Positions 22,412-32,789 of a stretch of 64,000 nt of DNA are shown one piece after another. The first letter of the stretch is position 1. The number at the start of each line of letters is the position of its first letter. This DNA comes from Tetragonia tetragonoides. Taxonomy: Eukaryota > Streptophyta > Magnoliopsida > Caryophyllales > Aizoaceae. The notes below the pieces were generated by a model. That model saw only the letters and a program-made list of their open reading frames with translations. It did no database searches and was not told the origin of the DNA. Position numbers and translations under genes: made by a program. Location of the stretch: assembly GCA_038025085.1 (NCBI GenBank), contig CM076154.1, positions 20,160,501 to 20,224,500 of the forward strand, written 5' to 3'.

Positions 22412-23646
22412 CTATCCATACCCTGTTCTTCTATTGTCCAATACAGCAAAGGAGTTTGTACCAGTTATCTGATCCCCTCCAGGCTCTTTGTTGTACGATG
22501 AGCTCCCCTGGATGGACTTTTCTTTGTCTAGTGTTTGAACATACTCAGGAGGCCTTAAAGTTTCAGTAGGTTGCTTAGACTGTGCCATCATCTCAGTTGG
22601 TTCAGTTCTAGCCACCCATTCCTTCCTTTTCTTGCACCTTCTCTTCTTACCTTTGTTCTGATACCATTGGCCCTCTTCTGTAAGATGCTTACAGTTTGCA
22701 AGCTCGTGCCCAAACTTGATACAGTTTGTACAGAATATGGGACGCCAATCATAGTCCACTACTTGCTCAAAACTGGAGCCATCCGGCCTCTCTACTGGGA
22801 CTTTGTCAAGCAATGGACTCGAAGCATTTATCTCAATAAGGATACATGCATAAGCAATACGCTCTTGCATAGTCGTCATCTTATTAGTATGAAAAGGTTT
22901 CCCCATACAACTAGCAATTCTACTTAGACTGTCAGCAGACCAATAATCAAGTGGAAGTAGAGGAAGTTTAACCCAGAGAGGAACAATTCTTAGCAAAGCA
23001 TCATCAAATACAAAGTTAGGTTCCCATGGCTTTAAAATCAAGGGTTTATTTCTAAGAAAATATTCCTAAGAAAATAAGGACGCCCCTGACAAATAAGGTT
23101 CTTATCATGAACTGACTAAAAACGCATGATATAATAACCGGATTCATGAAGAAAAATTCTAGGTTTAGACACAGAATTCCAAACCCCTTCAACAAAACTC
23201 TCCATCTCCTTGAAGAAAGGAGTGTCCCCCAAAACATAACAAATTAAGGCAGAATCCCATCGTTTAGCTTGGATTTTCAACTCAGATTCATCAAATTTCA
23301 CAACCATCTCACCATTCCGGGAGAGAGGATGGACAAATTTAAGTGATAAACCATTAACAGATGAACGATTACCTTGATTGAGAGTCAATTCCGGAGTTTG
23401 CTGAGCAGAGCTATCCGAAAACGTGAGACGACGACCCGGTTGCCTCCGATGATCGGAATCCTCGCAGCCTACATCACATACATGTCCGTCTTCCACCCCT
23501 ACCCCATGAAAACCACTCCCAAAAATAATTCCTTCCACCGGCACAGCAACCCCTGACTCCGGAGTAGTAGTCCGAGGTTGCTCCATCGCCGTCGCCGAGT
23601 TGTTCGGCTTCACCGTAGCCTTTTTCTTCTTGTTCTTTCGAGTCAC
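22412..23646 (-). pseudogene. LINE ORF1: DUF4283/zinc-knuckle RNA-binding protein
   Basis: The first frame (23646-23116) has a basic start (TRKNKKKK) and the block WDSALICYVLGDTPFFKEMESF, the DUF4283 signature of plant LINE ORF1 proteins. A frame break near 23100-23045 separates it from 23041-22412, which holds PLWVKLPLLPLDYWS and a CCHC zinc knuckle, CTNCIKFGHELANC. ORF1 proteins coat the LINE RNA. As it stands, the gene cannot make one continuous protein. Confidence 0.8.
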
Positions 23647-23713
23647 TTTCCACTAGGCGTAAGTTAGTAGTCCCAACTTAACCTATGCTTATAGAGAGAG
23701 AAAGTCTCTTTTT

Positions 23714-24060
23714 AGGTATCACATGTTTATAGTAACTTGAATACTATATACATACAGGTATTACTTTAAGCCATCCATGTATCACTTTTAGCCTATCAGG
23801 TATCACATGTTAATAGTAACTTGCATAAAACTGCACATTATTGGCTCATTAAATCACAAATCAAATTATCAACCACTTGTACAACATTAATAGATTGTTT
23901 AAAATTAGTTGGCTCATTAAATCACAAATCAATTATCAACCAATGGTATAACATTAACATTACAGCAAGAATCACATATACATTGCCTCATTAGATCATA
24001 AAGCCTCTAAGGTATCACTTGTATCCTATTACGTATCACATTTATATAATAACTTGCATA
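23714..24060. repeat. Tandem repeat in transposase intron 1, right of the LINE
   Basis: This continues the array at 18658-18815 with units AGGTATCACATGTTTATAG, TATATACATACAGGTATT and CATGTATCACTTTTAGCC, plus a second repeat (GGCTCATTAAATCACAAAT, twice, 23844-23930). It belongs to the first intron of the transposase gene. Confidence 0.75.
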
Positions 24061-24385
24061 AAATTGCACATTGATAACAGCAAACTGACTACAGAATTGA
24101 AAAGAAACAAACAGAGAACGACTATAATTAACAAGTATGATTAACATCAAATTAACACTAACCTTCAGATTCAACCACATCGCCATCTTTTGTGTGCTCA
24201 ACAACCACATCACCATCTGAATTAGGCATCACCAAAATCTAGCCCTAAAATCTGATTTTCGCAATTGAACAAGGTCAAAATCAGCATGAATTGACAAAAT
24301 CGAAATAATTAAATTACATGAACATAAAATTAGTATAATTTACCTAAATGCGAAATCAGAAGAACAAGCAAATCGGCTGAGAAAC

Positions 24386-24387
<2 letters not shown>

Positions 24388-24470
<83 letters not shown>
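24388..24470. repeat. (GA)n microsatellite near the right end of the composite element
   Basis: An uninterrupted GA array of about 41 units lies upstream (minus-strand sense) of the transposase ATG, in the likely 5' leader. The Ser-Leu frames over it are artefacts. Confidence 0.97.
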
Positions 24471-24471
<1 letters not shown>

Positions 24472-24642
24472 AAAATAACCTGATGAGATGATTGAAGAGA
24501 AACGCGAGAGAGATGACTATGTTTGAGCTGCGTTGAGCGAAATAACAGTTGCCTTGTGTTTGAGCGAGGAGCAAAAAAAAAAAAAAAAAAAAACGTCACC
24601 AGATGCGCTGCAGCTTGAGGGCGCCGCATTCAAGTTTTTGCG

Positions 24643-25422
24643 CTATTCGAAAATTAACTAATAAACCTTCTAAATTAGTTAAACTAACAAACTTAGAATA
24701 AAAATAATTAAAATGATGTTCTCATCAGTCATGACACGTTTCCTTGGGTCGCAAGGCAATGCTGTCGATTTCTACGCCGTATATTCAAACACACTTTTGA
24801 CTAGGTTCCTTTCTTAATATGGAAATACGCAAAACTATAAAAGTTTGAGCCCTAGTTTTTATCTTTCTACAGAACTTTGAATCATAATGATCTGATACCA
24901 TTGAGTGAATTATGGCAAAAATATGAACCACTATTGAGATTGTCGAAACTATGAGATTGTTCAACATGAATATGATCGTATAATAACAACTTTAATCCCG
25001 ATCTTTTGTGCATAGTCCATGTAATCATCATCAATAAAATATACTCCATGAAGGAACACAATAGAATCTAGATAGAATGTTTTTTTAATTTACTTTGAAA
25101 TGTACATTTGTTGCTCTTCAAAAGCTATGATCGAAGAATCGGATCATTCAAACAGTTCATGTGATATGTCGCAAAGTTTGATCATTTCTCTCCTTCAGCA
25201 TTCTCCCCTTCTTGAAAAGAATTATCCTTAATTCTTGACGATCAACAATCTTCTCGTGAATCTTGTTTCTATAATCTGCCATTGAGAACACCATATAATT
25301 CGTGGAGAAGTCATCATGGACCAAGTCTTCATCTTTGACAATAACTGAATCTTTTTGAAAGACATTCAAAGAATCCACGAACCACAAGGTTCAAATTCTG
25401 TTCAACCTCATCTTCGTCACTT
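24643..25422 (-). mobile_element. LTR-retrotransposon remnant, tandem copy 2, right part
   Basis: The similarity to copy 1 resumes with CTATTCGAAAATTAACT and TCATCAGTCATGACACGTTT and continues to about 25195. Beyond that it extends further into the polyprotein tail than copy 1: minus-strand residues NKIHEKIVDRQELR and FKKGRMLKERNDQTLRHIT, with a second frame reading SFQEGENAEG. At 25422-25423 it meets the truncated LTR of the next element. Confidence 0.6.
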
Positions 25423-25760
25423 CGACAGTGTGTGTTGGACAAATTTAAGGGTTTTTGTGAGGCTTGTAAGAGAGAAAATGTGAGTGAGGTTTATGAAATC
25501 TCTAGGGCACGAATGGTGAGGAAAAGAATCAGATTTTAGAGTGTCAAAGGTATTTATAAAGGTTAGGAAACCTTGACCTAGTTAGAATCCTAATCCAACT
25601 CAATTAAGGAAATTATCAAAAGAAAAATATCTTTTCCTTTTCAAACACCAATTAATAAGAAAATAAATATTAATAAATATTCTTTCCTCCAAATATTCAT
25701 ATTCCAAGTCAGATTACATTTTTTAATATAATAAATATTATAAATATTCGAGGTGTTACA
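25423..25760 (-). repeat. Truncated 3' LTR of the non-autonomous element
   Basis: It matches 39632-39970 almost end to end (GAAAATGTGAGTGAG, AGGGCACGAATGGTGAG, AAGAATCAGATTTTAGAG and so on). It is cut off at 25423, where the older retrotransposon remnant begins. Confidence 0.85.
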
Positions 25761-26059
25761 TTCTACCCTCCTTAATAAGATCTTCGGCCTCGAAAATCAC
25801 TAAGAAACAACTAGGACAAAAGTTTGATTCTTAGCCTTTGGGTTACAGGCCTAATAAAATTCACTTAAAATAGATTGGCATATAAGCACAACAAAGAGAA
25901 ACGCGAGCATATGTAGATGCATGCGTTAAACCCAAAACTAACCCGCTCTGATACCATTTGTATCAGAGTCAACTTTAAACACCAATAAGGAATGAAGAAC
26001 AACGCGAGCATATGAAGATACAGGCGTTAAACCCAAAACTAACTTGCTCTGATATCATT
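25761..26059 (-). other. Internal region: polypurine tract and duplicated primer-binding site
   Basis: Minus-strand TAAGGAGGGTAGAA (25774-25761) directly precedes the 3' LTR. A tRNA-Met-type primer-binding site occurs twice: GCTCTGATACCA on the plus strand at 25945-25956, and GCTCTGATATCA at 26046-26057 next to the LTR. The two sites sit in a direct duplication of about 95 bp that includes ACGCGAGCATATG and GCGTTAAACCCAAAACTAAC. No ORF is present. Confidence 0.8.
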
Positions 26060-26094
26060 TGTAACACCCCGGATTTTGGGACAAATAAAAACTT

Positions 26095-27233
26095 GAAAAA
26101 TTTGCTCCCAATAATCCGAAGTTTGGTCGATCAACCATTAATAATCCCAAGTTTGATTTCAGCCCCAAATACTCTGAAGTTAGCACCCATCCGCCTAAAA
26201 TGCTTTAAATGAAAACGGTGTTAAAAATTCCGTTAACACCGTTTATATGTTGACGGCTGCACATTTTTAATTAAAAAAAAAAGTTGAGAGGTGCGAACCC
26301 CTTTTTAACCCCATATCCCCAGCTTTTCTTCATCTTCAACCTCTCATCATACCTTTTCACCCTCATCTTCAACCATGTGTTCATTAAAGAAGCTTTTCTG
26401 CAAAAAAGTACAGGAAGTCAGAAGGACTATGAATCAATTGGATTTGTAAAGAGGCCTTGATAAATTCATAACGAATTATGATTGTTCTCCTCAATCCACA
26501 CTAATAACCACTATGCTAGTTTCTTCAATTAATTTTTTCTTCCTTTCTTTTCACTTGATAGTTGAAACTATAGGACATACTAATCCAGCCTCAAAAGATA
26601 CACCTACTAGTCACCAAGAGTTGGAAATTAAACCCTTATTTTTCCTCCAAAATCATAGCTCAATACATAAAGTTAATTTCAAATCTCAACCTTCACCCAC
26701 CAAAAGAAAATAGAGAGAGAAGTGTATCTGAATGAGATTTTTGATACTGTTTGAGAATTTTTGGTGATTTGTGATATTCGATACTTGAATATTAGTGTCG
26801 AATTTTGTTTTTTTTTTACCATTTTTGGGATGTATGTTTGATTTTCTCCAATTCAGATGAAGATTTTGATGTTCCTCATTTCTATGGAGCTGTTTCTTCG
26901 ATTTGTAACCTCCAGCGGTTGATTACTGGACACATGGTTGAAGATGAGAGTTTGAAAGGTATGATTGGGATTGATTACTGGAAACATGGTTGAAGATGAA
27001 GAAAGGGGGATATGGGGGTTAAAAGGGTTTGCGGTTCTCAATATTTTTTTTTATACTTTAAAATGCACAACCGTCAATAAGGAAAACGGAGTTAACGAAA
27101 ATTTTGACGTCGTTTTCATTTATAGCATTTTGGGCGGGTGGATAGTAACTTCAGAGTATTTGAGGTTGAAATTAAATTTGGGATTATTTTTGGCTGACCG
27201 GCCAAACTTCGGATTATTGGCAGCCAATTTTCC
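26095..27233. mobile_element. Non-autonomous Mutator-like element (MULE)
   Basis: A perfect 9-bp target duplication, TAAAAACTT (26086-26094 and 27234-27242), flanks a 1139-bp element with long terminal inverted repeats of roughly 170-180 bp (26095-26270 against 27060-27233). Both ends share CCAATAATCCGAAGTTTGG and TACTCTGAAGTTA. Nine-base duplications and long TIRs are the MULE signature. The interior has no transposase. It contains a small internal duplication, TTGATTACTGGA(A)ACATGGTTGAAGATGA (26918-27000). The element sits inside the LTR of the non-autonomous retrotransposon. Confidence 0.93.
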
Positions 27234-27242
27234 TAAAAACTT

Positions 27243-28414
27243 TTATAAATCAATAATATTTACAATAGCGGAAGACTTATATACAAAATCTAGGGCGTTA
27301 TCGCCACACTCACTCCAACGAATGAGTGCAAGGCTAAACGGTACAACTCTCAACATACTCGATAGTACAATATGACTATTCATTACAAAAAATACTAGAC
27401 CAACTTCTTGGCAACTCTATTCGAATCGTCCAAACTTGATCTTCAATGCAACCTGTGAGCCAATCACCAATCTACTACCCCATGCAGACAAATTTTTCCT
27501 AGGTTCATCATAGGCCCACCATTGAAGAGAAATGGACAACAAACACAAGTAACACAAAAGCAACCAGTCAGCAAAGGTGAGTAACTCAACATTCATCAAA
27601 CAATATACAATGTCATAATTTCATATGAATATATCCAAAAGCTATAAGTGCAATTGTCTCACATAATCAATACACAAATTAGGTCTTCTTAGACCTTACA
27701 CTCAACCCCAAAGGATATAACTATAACGTCTCGAATCCCAAATACTCTTGAATACCACTTTGCTAATCACTCAATTAGCCCAAAACTTGTGCCATTTGCT
27801 CTTGGTCATTAACTCCTAGTCTTGGACATGAGGAAAGCGAACTAGCGAACTGGCGGTGACAAAGCCGCAAAATCAATATCAATAACATAACCATAGCCAT
27901 CACAAGATCTCAATAACATAGCCATAATAGGCTCTCAATAACATAGCCATGACAGGCTCTCAAAAGTCCACTCTGGACCAATTCATAATCGAATCATTAC
28001 GAGATTCCAATTTTTCTAAAATTAATTGCTCATCACCTAAGAATGAATCTCTTAGGCTACTGGCCAACATGCCAAGGTCTAAGTAGCTAACAAACCTATT
28101 GAGCCTCAAACCAAAATAATATGTATCAACCCATTCTCAAGTTCATACCTCAATCGATTACCCACCATGGGTTAATTCACAATGATATCCTCAATCACAC
28201 ACCCATTAGGGTTTTTAACGATATATAAATCACAAGTTGGCACGGTTTCTCAAAGTATAATATATTCTCGGGTTGCATTTCACTCAAATAGTGACCATAA
28301 ACTACTCTTAATGTACTCATCTAGTCATCTCACATAGACTAGACAATCATCTATCTCAAAGCATCTATCTCAAAGTATGCTCCTTTCTATTTAATCCATC
28401 ACCATATCACAATC
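27243..28414 (-). repeat. 5' LTR body of the non-autonomous retrotransposon, distal part
   Basis: This is LTR sequence between the MULE and the copia insertion, with no gene. 27873-27962 holds three imperfect units of CTCAATAACATAGCCAT followed by short spacers. The LTR continues at 39007-39970 after the copia element. Confidence 0.6.
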
Positions 28415-29397
28415 TGATAGAATGCACTTCGTTAGACACAAGAAGGGGGGTTGAATTGGGTCTACTATTTTTGGCTAATTTTCGTTTCTGATGAAGATGG
28501 ACCAGCCTTAGGAGCGGTGTTCCCTCAGTTGTTCCTATATGAACAGAAAGCACAGCGGAAACTTAAACGATAAAGCATAAAGTAGACACTATATTTTTAG
28601 CGTGGAAACCATCCAAGGCTCAATTTGGATGTAAAACCACGACCCACCCTCTAGTGGGATTTCACAACTCTCGTTGTATTCCTTGAGCCAACCATTGTAC
28701 AAGCATCCTTACAAGCTTAATACAATCCGATAGCACACACTAGCTATCCGCCAATGACTCTTAGTTGGCACTCTCTCAACCAACGACTCTTAGTTGGTCC
28801 TCACCGCTGTACAGACATTCTTGCAAGCCTAATACAACATGATAGCACACAATAGCTATCCGCCAACGACGCTTAGTTGGCACACTCACAAACTCCCTCA
28901 TGTTTTGAGTGTTTCTCTCTCAAGCTACCTATAGCTCAACTTCTCCTTAGAGATACAAGATACAACCTTTTGAACGCTTCTAGATAAGCAAATGAAAAGG
29001 TTACAAAATAAGTTTCTAAGTACCAAATGACTTTCTGAGATTTGGGAACAAGGCTAGGAACTGTGTTTGGGCAGTATCTCGTTGCTTTTATATGAAAGCG
29101 GTTTTGGAACAATTGAAGGGAGGATTTTGAGTTTGTAAAAACTTACAAAACACTTTGGTTTTCACTCCCTTGGATTTCTAACAATCTCATAAGTTATTGG
29201 CACACATACATGATTTCTAACAATCAGAAAATCTTGATCTTCTTCTTGATATAATCATGCTCGGTTGTTGAACGATCACCCGGTTCTTAAGATGTTGAAT
29301 TTCATTTCTACACAAATCATACTTGTGCACACCATTAGATTAATAATTAGCATAAGTACAATTGTGTAATTATCATCAAAACATACGGGGTTCAACA
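28415..29397 (-). repeat. 3' LTR of the copia element (983 bp, internally deleted)
   Basis: It matches the right LTR along its length except for about 524 bp that are absent here, equivalent to 38260-38787 of the other LTR. The join lies at GGATTTCTAACAATCTCAT (about 29172-29190). It begins TGATAGAATGC and ends GGGGTTCAACA in plus-strand view. Confidence 0.93.
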
Positions 29398-29951
29398 AAT
29401 TCCCCCTTTTTGATGATGACAAACTAATTGTGCTTATGCGCCAAATAAAACTAATGTACAAGTATGAACAACACAAGAGATTACCTCACATAAGCGGATC
29501 ATTCCAAGAGTGGACAAGGTCTAAAACATGATTGGACATTTCCACGCAGTTCTTCTTTCGTAAGTCACGGATTCGACAAAACGTTGTCTAAGGAGCTTTA
29601 GGCCGACCTAACTACACTAATCACACACATATCTTCCCCCTTTTGGCATTATCAAAATAAGCACATGACTTAAAAACATGTCACACAATGAGCTATATTA
29701 AACAAGCATGCTAAGTCCGTACCACTTGGGTACTATTCCATGAGAAGACAAACAAAGCATAGTAGCTCAAATCTAGAAGTTCACAAACATTGACCTATGC
29801 AAAACATTGTCCAAAAGCATATAAGAGTTTAGCAAGATAAAGGGCCAAGTTATGAAAAGAGTTCATGAGCTGAAAACACACACACACACACGGAAATGAT
29901 TGATTGAGCCATCGTGCCAACACCACCACTGGACCAGGGACAGGAACAGGA

Positions 29952-32285
29952 TCAAGGATGAGGTGGAGGAGTGGGTTTTGGAAGGAGTTGAGCCAAAGCA
30001 TCCATCACTGCATAATGCTTGCGATCACCATCTTCCTTAATCTCCTCGAGCTTTTTATCCATTTTCTCTTCCAAGGCAACGAGCTTCCCTTCTAATTCAG
30101 CTACTTTCTCAGCATGTACCATAGGACCAGTGTTCGGACCAGTAGAAGGCCCAGCAGAAGGACCACAACTAGGACCTGGGTTAGGTGGAGCAATTTCCGT
30201 GAAGCCACAAGACATGAGAATTTTCCAATTAAACTCATCAGCTGTGCGTATCCCAGCCACAGCAGCAATGGGCATTTTGAATGCCTTGAAGAGCCGAGTC
30301 AACAAAAACCCATAAGGAAGAATGTGATTCTTATGTTCCGTGAGGCAAAGATCAATATGTTGAACCATAAGTGGTGGCAAATTCACTCTAACACCCTTTC
30401 CAATCAAGTAAGTCACCATGAGCTCCAAGTAGGTTGGCTCACCCCTCTTCTCTCCCTTTGGCATCACATTCCTAATCACAAAGTTGAAGAGAAACTTGTA
30501 GAAGGAGGTCATATGTGTCTTCCTAACCTTGAAAGCACCCTCCAAGTCGGAGTTTTCGGTAAGGACTTGACATATCAAGAGAGGGGTATGAGGACTCTCA
30601 AGAACGGGTCACCCATGGCTCCCATAGTAATCATAGCCAATACTTGGAATTTTCAACAAAGTACTAATCACATTAGCATCAAACTCAATATCAATTTGAC
30701 AGATTTTCCCATAAACCGTCCCATCCTTAACTTTACAATGCATATAAAAATCCAACAAAGCTCCCTTAGCAAATTCATGCGTTTGATCCGTAAACAAATT
30801 AAGCCACCCTTGAAAGTGAATCACATCAAGCAAAGCAATGCAACCAATATCGTTTCAATAAAGCGGGTGAAAGAATTTTACCCGGGGCGACTTTGCGAAC
30901 GACCTTCTTTGCTGGAGCATATTTTTTAGTGTAGTCCAGCTTTGTCCTCTTGGTGAATTGAGCTGAAGATGAGCTATCCATGTTGGATAATTTGCGCTTG
31001 GAACTTTTCCCAGATGGAGATCCTTGGTCCAAAGGTTGGTCCAAGGATTGTTCCTTGCGTGCCGAGGTCTGCTTCTTTGTTTGGGGTTTGGGTTGTGGAT
31101 TTTTCTTGGCCTTTGTGGTGCTAGGCCTTTTCTTGGCTAGGATTGGTTCCGGTTCATCAGTAAATTCAGTCAATTGAGTGGGTTCTTCGCTAGCAGCACG
31201 GCTTCTTATGACTCTTTGTGTGGGTTGAGAAGGTGGTGGTTAAGGAATAGAGGCTTTCTTTTGGCTAGTTCTTTCAAATTGTTCAATAGCCCTAAGGATT
31301 CTTTTGCGAGTTTCCGGAGAAGTAGAGATACCAGTAGGTTTAGGCTTAGAGGTGGTTGAGATCCGGGCAGTCTTGCGCTTTCGATGAGTGAAGCGAATGG
31401 GCGCTTCTTCACTTTTATCATCGTCGTTATCATTCCCAGCAGTGAAGGGAACAATGCGTGGAACAACAGCGGGACCAGCAAATCTTGTTCCAACTTGATT
31501 CACCTCAAGACCGACAATTTCCGGAGCTTCATGACCGAGAGGGTCAAGTGGCACATCTTCTTCTGTTTCAACAAGAACATCACCACCAGTTTTGGTGTTA
31601 GTGGCTGGAGAAGAATCTTGCCCTAAACCCTTCTTTTCATTGTTTCCTTTTTCCTCTCCTAAATTATCTCCTTTTCCTCCTTCATTCACTTGAATCTCCT
31701 CATGAGTTTTTTTAGATTTATTTCCTCCAATTTCCACCGATTTTCCTACTTCATCTCTCACATTTTCGGATTTTTCATTACCCAGCTTCTCATTTTTCGA
31801 ATTCTCGTTATCTTTGTCTCCCACAATCTCGGTTCCCTCACTTTTATCCATCTCATCACCTTCAACACTCACTCTCTTAGATTTCTTCTTATCATCTCCA
31901 ACAATTTCACTCAAGGACATCTCCTTTTTCTTTCCCTCATCATTTTTCTTTTTGTTATTTGAATTCTCACTATTTTCCTCACATGCAACAACACTAGGAG
32001 ATTTTTCCTCTTGTTCCCCCTTACTTGTTGCTTCACTTTCGACTTTCTCATTAAGATCCACGGCAACAATTCCTAAATTGGCCAAAAGCCTCAACCGAAA
32101 ACGGCCTCCTTTTTTTGGGTTTTTCGACCCTCTTGAAGAATATGAGGAGGTAGCTTGATTTTTGAGCTATTTGTAGAAAGAGAAGGTGAGGAGAGTTGAG
32201 ATGATTCTTGGTCAATGACTATTAGATCATCACTTGAATTTGAGAATCTTGATTTAAATGATGTGGATGCTCTTATATTGACCAT
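29952..32285 (-). pseudogene. Extra ORF region downstream of copia pol (plant transposon-protein domain)
   Basis: Successive minus-strand frames are 32285-32091, 32094-31240 (284 codons, highly charged, rich in KSKKTHEE- and NEKKG-type sequence), 31173-30826 (Lys/Pro-rich), 30833-30609 and 30578-29952. The last two hold FQGWLNLFTDQTHEFAKGAL, then FYKFLFNFVIRNVMPKGEKR, YLELMVTYLIGKGVRVNLPP and an acidic coiled-coil end (VAELEGKLVALEEKMDKKL). The globular part resembles the 'putative plant transposon protein' domain found in the third ORF of SIRE-like copia elements, sometimes called env-like. I see no signal peptide or membrane segment, so an envelope role is not supported here. Frames are interrupted. 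Confidence 0.6.
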
Positions 32286-32789
32286 GAAAGGAGTGGGAAG
32301 AGTGAAGGTTTGACTAATATAGGGAAGAGAGAGAGAGTGACGGTTGGGAGTGATGGTGGTGAAGTGATGGCGCTGACTTTGGGAAGAGAGAGAAATGATG
32401 AGAGTGAGGTGGGAAGTTGTTCCATTTAGACCAAAATCCTCACAAAATCTGACTTAAGAGACCCATGGAAATGTCTTGTCAACCACTTGGGTTGTGACAA
32501 ATGGAAGTGGGGGTACTCTTTTTGTGGACACACATACAAATTCAGCTCAAATAAAAAACAAAGCCCAATATTTTTTCAACTCAAATATACTTTGGACAAG
32601 ATTTAAACAATAAGGTCGATATTTAATGAACTAAAGATGAGTCCCACAAATTATTTGCTCATGCAACAGAACTTATTTAAAAGTTCACAATTGGACTAGC
32701 ACACATAAATTCATTTTGCTCATAAATGCAACAGTAACAAGCACATATACATCTCGATAATTTTAGCCATTTATTATGCCAGGGGGAAC

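Larger units (their letters stand above)
18816..23713 (-). mobile_element. Near full-length plant L1-type LINE
   Basis: The minus-strand 3' end is an A-rich tail (poly-T at 18816-18824), preceded by the TTTTTTTCTTGCCAAAG-type end common in plant LINEs. The 5' end lies near 23713, upstream of the ORF1 start at 23646. Flanks AAGTATCAC (18807-18815) and AGGTATCAC (23714-23722) match at 8 of 9 positions and may be the target duplication, though that word is abundant in this intron. ORF1 (zinc-knuckle protein) and ORF2 (endonuclease, RT, zinc-binding C-terminus) are both recognisable but broken. Confidence 0.85.
16341..24229 (-). pseudogene. FAR1/MURA-type Mutator transposase gene, disrupted
   Basis: Minus-strand exons in order are 24229-24163 (ATG, acidic N-terminus), 18632-17591, and 17516-16341, with an intron at 17590-17517. 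The giant first intron contains the LINE at 18816-23713. Domains are the FAR1 DNA-binding domain (YDLYRSHASACGFSVRKHS ... HVIEHNHALTRPE), the MULE transposase core with D in VFDTTY, D in FTDQDQAM and E in SQRSESTN (the DDE catalytic set), and a SWIM zinc finger CSC-x-KKFEECGWLCFH. It would cut and move Mutator-like elements in the nucleus. It is broken: TAG at 18178-18180 where related proteins have Trp, frame changes in the T-run near 17912 and near 17757, and stops TGA near 17745 and 16893. Host FAR1/FHY3 transcription factors are derived from such transposases, but the context here is a transposon. Confidence 0.75.
6381..24642. mobile_element. About 18.3-kb composite Mutator-like element carrying a Ulp1-like gene and a transposase gene
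   Basis: The ends were set by comparison with the uninterrupted tandem copy at 5101-6026, whose sequence around 5450-5462 is split between 6380 and 24643. Inside lie a Ulp1-like peptidase gene (plus strand) and a FAR1/MURA-type transposase gene (minus strand), converging tail to tail. Both have GTATCA-rich introns, which ties them together as one unit. MULEs that carry Ulp1-like genes are known in plants (the Kaonashi type in Arabidopsis), and such elements often lack long terminal inverted repeats. I find no long terminal inverted repeat and no clean 9-bp target duplication here. Nested insertions are a hAT element (10971-12138) and a LINE (18816-23713). The whole unit is decayed. Exact termini are uncertain by about 10 bp. 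Confidence 0.7.

Noticed and set aside
16341..24229. A host FAR1/FHY3 transcription factor rather than a transposase
   Set aside because: It shares GTATCA-rich introns with the neighbouring Ulp1-like gene, sits inside a bounded insertion, and is disrupted by several stops, all of which fits a MULE transposase.
24330..24629. Minus-strand ORFs with Ser-Leu repeats at the right end of the composite element
   Set aside because: Same artefact, from the (GA)n tract at 24388-24470.
25945..26057. tRNA-like motif GCTCTGATACCA as part of a tRNA gene
   Set aside because: It is the reverse complement of a retrotransposon primer-binding site next to an LTR end.
30114..30929. Plus-strand ORF of 271 codons inside the copia element
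   Set aside because: It runs antisense to the extra ORF region, has no domain, and sits in an element whose genes all lie on the minus strand.
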